NCBI GenBank assembly: GCA_025991245.1 | Contig: BQMJ01000014.1 | Coordinates: 223,642 to 287,641, forward strand | DNA: 64,000 nt | Origin: Galdieria partita | Taxonomy: Eukaryota; Rhodophyta; Bangiophyceae; Galdieriales; Galdieriaceae | Reading direction: 5' to 3' | Part shown: in pieces, positions 55,301-64,000 of the stretch | How positions within the stretch are numbered: the stretch's first letter is position 1 | How the letters are laid out: the number at the start of each line of letters is the position of its first letter | The notes under the pieces: generated by a model | What the model saw: the letters and a program-made list of their open reading frames with translations, nothing else | Told to the model about the DNA's origin: nothing | Database searches by the model: none | Translations under genes and position numbers: made by a program

Positions 55301-57850
55301 ATGCATGATCAGTCAAAAGCGGTACAAGTGCACTAGTATGTTAGGGGATGAAGATTTCATAGGCGAAGATGAATTGACACGATTGGATCAACAAACAAAA
55401 CAAAACTTAAACACTACCCAATATGAAAGCAACAAGGTTGTATCAAAATATGTGAATCATTAAATAATTCTTTGCAGTATAGCATTTGTTTCACGAGAAC
55501 ATAATTCATTGAAGGAAAGCGCATGACGTATGTCAGAGAACACTAGACAATTCTATTTTTATTAGAACTTTGTAACGTTTCTTTCTTTCGTACTCTTATA
55601 GACTAGTAAGTGATCGTTAAAGGTATCGTTTGAAAATAACCTATAGAGAAAAGACAACAAGAGAAATAGAATCTCTAGAAAGTTGAAGAATTCTCATATA
55701 CTGCTTGTCATTATTGAATAAGTATCTCTAATTTTTCTCTTGATCGGACATTAGTCGACAATGCAAAAGATAGTAAGAAGTAGTATCGAAAATGCAAGTT
55801 CAAAAAAGAACCTACCATATTCTCAGTCGTAAACAATTCAATATTTTTGTCAAATTGAAATACTCAAAAGAAATTCTATATATTTTAGGAGAGAAACAAA
55901 AACACCAGGATGATTTCAAAGCACAAGAATGAAAATACAACAAACTAGTGGAGGAAAAGTGCTTTTGAGAGATATGTCTCTCAACAAGCTGTCATTCAAA
56001 GCATAGTCAAACTGACATAATCCAAGTTGCTATAGACCTACATTGAACTTTTGTGACGAAATTGCTAATTGTTTAATTCATTTGAGGCCTTTTTATGAGA
56101 AGAATGTGGCTTGCTTTCTCTTCATTATATATATCAACAGTACAATTCGTGTATAATATTATGCCGATCAGCATAAAATCGTACACAATGGATCCAGTTA
56201 CCATAAGAAAGCAAAAAAATTTTTTTTACAAAAAAAGGCGTCTGGTAAAAGATACCACATAGTAACAACCAACAGTTGCAAGATTCGACTTTTCGAAGAA
56301 CTGTCGCTTTTCAATATCAAAAACGACTATAGTGAAGCAAGTCATGTGATACGTTAGCTGTAAAAAGTTACCAGATTTAGATTTCGCCATATATCAAATT
56401 CATAACCAAATTGCTCAGCTCCCCCAAAGAATCAAAAACTTCAATGAAAGTAAAACAAAGGGAACAATTGAATATCGCTTACATAGCAATACAAATACAA
56501 CTGTGGGGGTGATTCCCAAAAGATTTCAAAGGAAGAATTACTTTGTCACTCAAGGTAAATTAGCAAAATCACAAAAATCATCAAGAATGTTGACACAATT
56601 TCAAAAGTATTTAACCGAATCTAAACCACTTAATTTTATACTCTATTGGATTCTTTTACGACGATCTAGCAAATTGCAAAAAACACATGCCTTTTAGAAA
56701 AAGGAATGAAAAGTCGTGTGTTTTCAAATAAAAAATTAAACTGTTTTTCTAAAATTATCTACGTTTCATTAGAAGAGCGATAAAAATGTCTTCTCGATTA
56801 GAGTCTATAGAAAAAGAAAGAATTTCATAAGGTCGGCCCATGAAAAAATTAAAGAATTTCAATACATAACTTGTCTTTTATGGTATCAGTATTCCTAGTT
56901 GTTCTTAGGGGTAGACAGTAGTTGACAATGCGAAATTTAGTAAAAAGAAAAGTAGAACAAATCTGCATATAAAAAAATCGATGTATTCTCACCTCGAACA
57001 GTTTAGTACATAAGCTTGAATCAAACCTAGGAAAGCTTCATTACGCATTGAAGGGTTATAAAACAGAAAACACAGAAGGAAAGAAGAGACAGTAGTACTA
57101 GATAAGAAATGATCAAAAAAGTGAACTTTCTAAAATGTGCGCAAAGAGCCTATATGACGATTGAAACTTCTAATTCAGTCATTCTTATAAAATAATGATA
57201 GAACAAAGATCTATGGCAAAAGAGTACGCACATAAAAAACCAACAAATTGATTCGGAGTTTGACAATGTTGAGAATAGATAAAAGGCGGCCCGAAAAGTT
57301 TACCAAAACACAAAGTTTTGCTTTTGGAAATCCAGGAATACCATAAACATTGTTTACATTTTGCTAAATATGTATAGCGACACAATACTTCAAGTTAGGG
57401 GTACTCACAGAATGAAACAAGCAGTACCTTTAGGCCGTTAGAAAGTAAAAACTACCTACCAATTGTTTACATTTTCAATAGCACTGCAGCGTAAAATACC
57501 ATAAATAGGCTAAATAACGATACGTAGAATTTTGCTATATAAGACAGATTTTAAATGACGATTCTCATACGGTAAGGTTCAGTCATGAAGACCTTGGTGA
57601 AGCAATCGAAAGAAAAGTTTCGAGTCTATTCAAACTGAAAGAAAATTATTATGTATACACTGAAGACAGCAACGACCTTAATAAGAGAAATTAATAAAAA
57701 AATATCATTATCGCTACTATATAGAACCTATGTGAAAAGAGAAATTCAACGAAAAAGCTACTATGTCACCAATGCATAAAAATTTAAAGAAATTTCAAAA
57801 CTTGTGACAACAAAAGAAAAAGAAAAAAGATTTCAACATTTTAGTTTCAG
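52400..57850. other. A-rich subtelomeric region without genes
   Basis: About 5.4 kb in which the plus strand is visibly A-rich and T-poor, with many short A runs. Frames are short (the longest about 97 codons at 54012-54305) and have no recognisable motif. Strand asymmetry of this kind is not seen in the gene-rich part. Eroded repeats are likely; the block near 57268-57330 resembles 48020-48090. Confidence 0.6.
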
Positions 57851-57859
57851 TTCTATCAC

Positions 57860-60800
57860 ATCGGCATTAAAGAAAAGGTATTGAAGAGAAATTTATGCAA
57901 TATATCAACGGCGAATGGGTGATTTTTGCATTATTAGGCCTACATTTGTTTCTAGGGTTTATAAAGGGAACAATACAACGACCAATTTTACAAGAAAACT
58001 ATAGAATAAACAATAGAGAAATAGAGATTTGAGAATATATTGAAGAGTTTCCATGTACCACTTGTTCCTTACATCATCGGTACCATGAATCTGTCCTCGT
58101 CAGGCAGATATTTCTCAACCTTGTGAAACGAAGTAAAAAAGTTACAGCAATCTGCTCACAGAGAAAAAAAATACAATACCTTTGATGAACGGGAATTTAG
58201 TAACTATATCACATAGAAATACAGAAGAAAAAATGTTTTTTTCTCATTGTGGAAAAGTAGTAAAAAGGAATGACAATCCATGAAAACAACAATGAAAGCA
58301 GCAAAATACCAAGAAATGAAAATGTTACATAGTGGCAGATTGTTCTAATTTTGCGACGACTTGTACGCGTACATTGCTTGCACCTTAAACGTCACCAGAA
58401 AGGTACCATTTAAACGAACCACCTAGAATCTCGAAACAATACAAAAGTAGCAGTAAATTGTGCATTTTTAATAAAATTTGAACTTAAGAAGGAATGTAAA
58501 AAACTAACTATAGTTTTCAATCCAAAAAAAGTTTAAACAAGATGTAGCCGACAGGAAACCAAACTTGGTCCGTAGCACAGCAAGCATAAAAAATAAAACA
58601 ATACGTAACTATTCTTTGGCAAAAGAACATAAATAAGAAACCGGACATAAACAATTCATTCTGCCCACTCCTACTTTGAGACTACTAGAGCTCAGTGAAC
58701 TGAAAAACTAGGTACGTTTTGGCTGAAAGCAATAAGTATTTTTTCCTCATTTTGATTTTATAATACTTCATTAGGGTATACTTTCAAGTTAAATATGCAT
58801 ACTTACCTAAAAGCTCAAATACTATTGGAAGATATTAACAGATTGATTCAAGGTAAATTCATCCAATATAAGAAAGCAAAAGGATACTTCACCAATTAGA
58901 TTCGGCACAAATAAAACACGAAGCAAAATATCATATTATGAAAAAAAAACAAGTAATTTGCAATGAGTCAATCAAGAACGAAGGTAATGTTGCTAACGAT
59001 AACAAAAAAGCAACCATTCAAAAAAAATGCTCACAATTTCTAAACAGCTCAAAATTTCGAATTATTGCAAAGCAACAGAGAAATTCCTTAACTCAAAAGG
59101 GCGTTGAATTAAAAATAGCAACCTAAAATTTTAGCTAAATACCCGTAGTAAACAACAAATACAAACAGACGCAGAAATAGCACACAAGGCAAGTCATATG
59201 ATCGTTGGCAAAACAAGTAGCACAGTTTGAGAATTAGCTACTTTTACGAAACTAAAAGCTAAAGTAAAGGTATTGATAGAACCAATTCGTTTTTTTTCTC
59301 CAATGCATTGAGATTTCCTAATAAATCTTCAAATGCGGATGACCTGGAGCAGGACAATACGAATTATATTTCAGGGTTTATTAATTTTTTTTAATTTTAT
59401 TACTGCTTCTAACAAAAGTCACATACTATAGAAAGAAACTAACAGGATACAAAAAGGAACATTCATCCAACAGAATAAATCAAAAGGATCGTTCACCCAA
59501 TCAATACGGCTTCACAAGAATAAGTAAAGAACAATAATAAAAAGCTTTAATAAATGGCTCTGCAACAAAATCAATGAAAAACGACGTTTTCAAGGCAACA
59601 ATCATCCCAAAAACAATTTCAATCAAACAAACCACTTGAAATTTTAAACCAACACAACACGACATGAAAATGCCTAAACAAATAAAGGACAATCATAAGT
59701 TAAAAGCAAAATCAAAACTTTTTCCTATCGTTTCCAAGTATTCATGCAATATATCTCAAATACAAATATAATGGAAAAATAACATACAAGAACAGTCTCC
59801 AAAACGCCACCAAACACTCAGTGAAATTTGCTACTCATTATACCAGACTAAAGTCAAACGAAGAGGCTTGATAGAATTAAGAAACTTTCGTTTGAAATGC
59901 AATTAAGAGAAAAAATGCACTGAATTGTAAAATATGTGTAGGTTGGCAGAAGGGAATGGGCATTTTTCTTTCTTATTGAGGTTTTACTGAAGGATTATTA
60001 TTGGGTACATAAAAGTGCCTCAACAAAAGAAGGACAAACACCAGTTAAAAGCGAAATATAAGCATTCTCTATACGCTTCCAAGTACTTATGCAAAATATA
60101 CCTCGAATAGAGCTATAAGGAAAAAATATCACACAAGAAAGATTTCAGCAATTCAGTTTCAGTTCAACTATATTGGCATTATGAAACGGTATTGAAGAAA
60201 AGTTTATGCAATATATCAAAGGGGAAAAGGCAATTTTTGTATTATAAGGGCTACACTTGTTTCTAAAATTTATTAAAGGAACAACACAAATACCAATTTT
60301 ACAAGGAAGCCATAGAATAATAAGCATATAAAGAAATAGAAACTTGAGAATACATTGAAGAATTTCGATATGTTCCTTACATCATCAGTACCTTGAACCT
60401 TTTCTCGTCCTGCAGATATTTGTCGACCGTGTGAAACGAAGTAAAAAAGTTACAGCAAACTGCTCAGAGAGAAAAAAATACAATACTTTTGATGAAACTA
60501 AATTTAGTAACTAAACCACATTGAAATACAGAAGAAAAAATATTTTTTTCTCATTGGAGGAAAAGTAGTACAAAGGAGGGACAATCCTTGAAAACAACAA
60601 TGAAAGCAGTAAAAAACAAAGAAATGAAAATGTCAATAGTGTCAGATTGCTCTATTGTTGCAACGACTTGTTCACGTACATGCTTGCGCCTTACACATAT
60701 GACACCAGAAGGTTACCATTCAAACGAATCACTTAAATTCTCGAAACAACACAAAAGAAGCAAAAATTTATGAACTCCAAAGAAAATCTGAACTAAACGA

Positions 60801-63310
60801 GGAATGTAACAACTAAGTCTAGTTTCCAATCCAAAAAAAGCTTAAACAAAGTGTAGCGTACAGGAAACCAACCTTGGTCAGAAGCACAACGAGCATAAAA
60901 AATAAAACAAGACGTAACTATTCCTTGGCAAAAAACATAAATAAGAAACCAGACATAAACACTTAACTCTGCACACTCCTACTTTGATACTACTAGAGTG
61001 CAATGAATCAAAAACTAGGTATTTCTTGGCTGAAAGCAATAAACATTATTCCCTACTTTCTGTTTTATTATGCTTGATTAGGGTATAATTTCTAGTTAAA
61101 TATGCATATTTACATATAAGTTCAAATACTATAGGAAGGTATTAACAGGGTCAATGAAGGTAAATTCATCCATTACTAGAAACCAAAAGGACTTTTTACT
61201 AAATACGTTCGGCAAATATAACAGATAAAGCGAAGTAACATAATGTGAAAAAAAAGAATATTTATTTACTGTACCACTCGTTCAATTAAGAACGAAGGTA
61301 ATAATGCTAACAACAAGAAAAAGGAACCATTGAAGAAAAATGCTCACGATTTCGAAAAAGTTCACAATCTCGAATTAGTGCGAAGCAACAGAGAAATTCC
61401 CTAACTAGAAAGGGCTTTGAATTAAAAATAGCATCCTAAAATTTTACCTAAATACCCGTAGCAACCAAGAGATACAAACATACGCAGCAATAGCCCACAA
61501 GGCAAGTCATTTGATCGCTGGCAAAAAAAGTAGCACAGTTTGAGAATTCATTATTTTTACGAAACTAAAAGCGAAAGTAAAGGTCTTGATAGAACCAATT
61601 CGCTTTCTTTCCCAATGCATTGAGATGACCAAGACCTGGATAAATGTTCAAATACGAATGGTCTAGTACAGGGCAATGGGAATTTTACTTATCAGGCTTA
61701 CTAAGTTATATAACTTTTCTTATCAAAAAACAGATAACTTTGAAAGATATTAATAGGATGACTAAAAGAACATCCAACCAATATAGAAAATCAAAAAGGT
61801 TCTACATTGGATGAATACGGCTTCAATAAAAAGAAAGAAAAAAGGTCGGTAATAAAAGATTTAATAATTTGCTGTAAATTTTGTGAAAAATTGATGAGGC
61901 TAATAAGGCTAAAATCAACCAAGAAAAATTTTCATTGAAGCAAACCGCTTAAAATTTTTAATCAACTCAACACAACAGAGAAATGCCTGAAAAAAAGAAA
62001 AACGATCACTAATTAAAGAGAAAATGGAAAAATTTTCTTCAAGGATTCAAGTGTTCACGCAGCAAAACTCCAATGCATAAACAAAACGAAGCACACAACA
62101 AAAGTCATATGGCCATTCAAAAAACTCTTAAAAAATTTTGCTACATAAATTAATTATACTAGAAGTAAATATAAAACGATTGATAGAATTAAAGGACTTT
62201 CTTCTCTGATGCATTCAAAAAAAAATGAATCGTAAAATATGTGTAGCCTGGCAAAGAAGAGTATGCATTTTTCTTTCTTATTCAGGTTTTACTGAGGTTT
62301 TACTATGCGGTCTAGTTATGGTTTACTATTAGGTCTTGGTAGGGAATACCTAAACTCAAAAAGGCCTCAAAAAAATAGCATCTCAAAATTTTCCCCAGAA
62401 TTCCAGGTTTTCCCGTAATCAACAACAAATACAAAAATACTCAAAAATAGCTCAAGACAAGTCATTTGATCGCTGGCAAAACAAGAAACACAGTTTTGAG
62501 AATTAATTACTTTCACCAGACTAAAAGCAAAAGTAAAGGTCTTGGTAGAGAACCAATTCACTTTCTTTCTTTAATGCATTGTGATGACAGAAAACCTAAT
62601 AAATCTTCCAATGCGGATGCTTTGGTACAGGGCAATGGGAACTTTCTTATCAGGGTTTATTAAGTCTTATTAAGGTTTATTACTAGTTTTATCCAAAATC
62701 ACATACTATAGAAAAATATTACTTGGATAAATAAAAGAACATTCATCCATAATAAGAAAGCTCGAGGATCCTTTACACAATATATAGGGCTATAACTAAG
62801 AACGAAGAAAAACGATGTGCAATAAACGCTTTAATAATTTGATTTACAACTTGGTCAATAAAAGGCGACCATGACAAAGTAACAGTAACTAGAAAAAAAA
62901 TGCATTTAAGCGAATCGCTTAAAATTTTTAATCATCCCAAACCAACAGAAAAATACTTAAACAAAAAGTGGACAACCACTGATCAAAAGAAAAGTGCAAA
63001 CATTTTCTTTTCAATTTCAGTAATCTCGCAAGAAGACTCAAATAAAAACAAAACCAAAAAGAACCAATAAAAGAAGTCACAACGTCATCTTCAAAATACC
63101 CATAAAAAATTTGCGACATAATTGATTCTGCTAGAAGCAAGGCTAAAAAAAAAGATAGAATTAAGGGGCTTCTCTAATGCATTCATGAAAAAAAAAACCT
63201 GAGTGAATTGCAAAATATCTGCAGCCTGGCCGAAGGGAGTATTCATTTTTCCTTCTTATTCAGATTTTACTGAGGGTTTACGGTCTACTTATGGTTTACT
63301 ATTAGGCTTT
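57860..63310. repeat. Subtelomeric tandem repeat array (~2.31-kb unit, plus ~0.96-kb partial unit)
   Basis: Long diverged direct repeats were found by eye. TTATGCAATATATCAA occurs at 57893 and 60204 with about 350 bp of similar flank (57870-58240 against 60180-60560). AAATATGCAT.TTAC occurs near 58790 and 61100. The block AAATACCCGTAG..GGCAAGTCAT..GATCG..GGCAAAA occurs near 59140, 61450 and 62410. AACCAATTC..TTTCT..AATGCATTG occurs near 59280, 61592 and 62552. The first two copies are offset by about 2.31 kb and the third by about 0.96 kb. No coding capacity is evident. The array ends directly at the telomere. Confidence 0.85.
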
Positions 63311-64000
63311 ATTAGGGGATATTAAGGAATATTCGGGTCTATTAGGGTTTATTAGGGTTTATTAGGGTTTATTTAGGGTTTATTTAGGGTTTATTTAGGG
63401 TTTATTAGGGTTTATTAGGGTTTATTTAGGGTTTATTTAGGGTTTATTTAGGGTTTATTAGGGTTTATTTAGGGTTTATTTAGGGTTTATTTAGGGTTTA
63501 TTTAGGGTTTATTAGGGTTTATTAGGGTTTATTAGGGTTTATTTAGGGTTTATTTAGGGTTTATTAGGGTTTATTTAGGGTTTATTAGGGTTTATTAGGG
63601 TTATTTAGGGTTTATTTAGGGTTTATTAGGGTTTATTAGGGTTTATTAGGGTTTATTTAGGGTTTATTTAGGGTTTATTAGGGTTTATTAGGGTTTATTA
63701 GGGTTTATTAGGGTTTATTTAGGGTTTATTAGGGTTTATTAGGGTTTATTAGGGTTTATTTAGGGTTTATTAGGGTTTATTTAGGGTTTATTAGGGTTTA
63801 TTAGGGTTTATTTAGGGTTTATTAGGGTTTATTAGGGTTTATTTAGGGTTTATTAGGGTTTATTTAGGGTTTATTTAGGGTTTATTTAGGGTTTATTTAG
63901 GTTTATTAGGGTTTATTTAGGGTTTATTAGGGTTTATTTAGGGTTTATTAGGGTTTATTTAGGGTTTATTAGGGTTTATTAGGGTTTATTAGGGTTTATT
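63310..64000 (+). repeat. Telomere: mixed TTTATTAGGG / TTTATTTAGGG repeats
   Basis: About 660 bp of G-rich strand repeats running 5' to 3' to the last base, as expected for the right end of a chromosome. Counted by hand there are about 33 copies of the 10-nt unit TTTATTAGGG and 27 of the 11-nt unit TTTATTTAGGG, interspersed without a fixed order. Two variants occur: TTATTTAGGG near 63600 and TTTATTTAGG near 63895. The first 30-40 bp (63310-63345) are degenerate. The 11-nt unit is the plant-type TTTAGGG preceded by TTTA. Confidence 0.95.

Noticed and set aside
58799-58809. ATACTTACCT, identical to the 5' end of U1 snRNA
   Set aside because: The parallel copy at about 61108 reads ATATTTACAT, and no Sm site or U1 stem-loops follow. 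It is most likely chance within the repeat.
57860-63310. CRISPR-like or satellite array
   Set aside because: Repeats are kilobase-scale and diverged, with no short regularly spaced direct repeats.

Overview
This is the right-hand end of a eukaryotic nuclear chromosome. The organism is most likely a cyanidiophyte red alga close to Galdieria; that placement is inference. The evidence is dense genes, GT-AG introns of only about 40-80 bp, plastid-type genes with N-terminal extensions (ChlD, FabF-type ketoacyl synthase, bacterial-type topoisomerase I), and genes typical of a heterotrophic alga (acetate transporter, malonyl-CoA decarboxylase, sugar transporter). The sequence runs into telomere repeats that reach the last base.

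Positions 1-36300 are the gene-rich core. In order: protein prenyltransferase alpha (minus, partial), cytosolic PheRS alpha (+), malonyl-CoA decarboxylase (-), GPR1/FUN34/YaaH acetate transporter (+), organellar topoisomerase IA (+), a 73-aa membrane protein (+), MoaE (+), ChlD (-), FabF (-), syntaxin-18-like SNARE (-), LAG1/TLC ceramide synthase (-), PRPP synthetase (-), CNOT10 (+), a photolyase-like protein without most of the FAD domain (-), topoisomerase IB (+), a zinc-finger protein (-), a plastid-type membrane protein (-), an NDUFB10-like complex I subunit (+), a temptin/cytochrome b561-like fusion (-), dihydroorotase (+), an Mrs2/CorA-like membrane protein (-) and an MFS sugar transporter (-). 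Intergenic gaps are often below 100 bp. Start codons of divergent pairs can be as close as 35 bp. Exon joins were worked out by hand from frame, splice sites and family similarity.

Positions 36300-52400 are subtelomeric and gene-poor. They hold two P-loop NTPase genes that resemble the Crinkler/RHS-type NTPase-nuclease families. One carries a frame break at a ten-base C run. The other is an intact 699-codon reading frame with a possible nuclease domain. Several decayed fragments lie nearby and share sequence with one another, so the region reads as a small, turning-over family with live and dead copies.

Positions 52400-63300 have no convincing gene. The + strand is strongly A-rich. From about 57.86 kb a diverged tandem repeat of about 2.31 kb appears, followed by a shorter repeat of about 0.96 kb. 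From about 63310 to the end is the telomere, a mixture of 10-nt (TTTATTAGGG) and 11-nt (TTTATTTAGGG) units.
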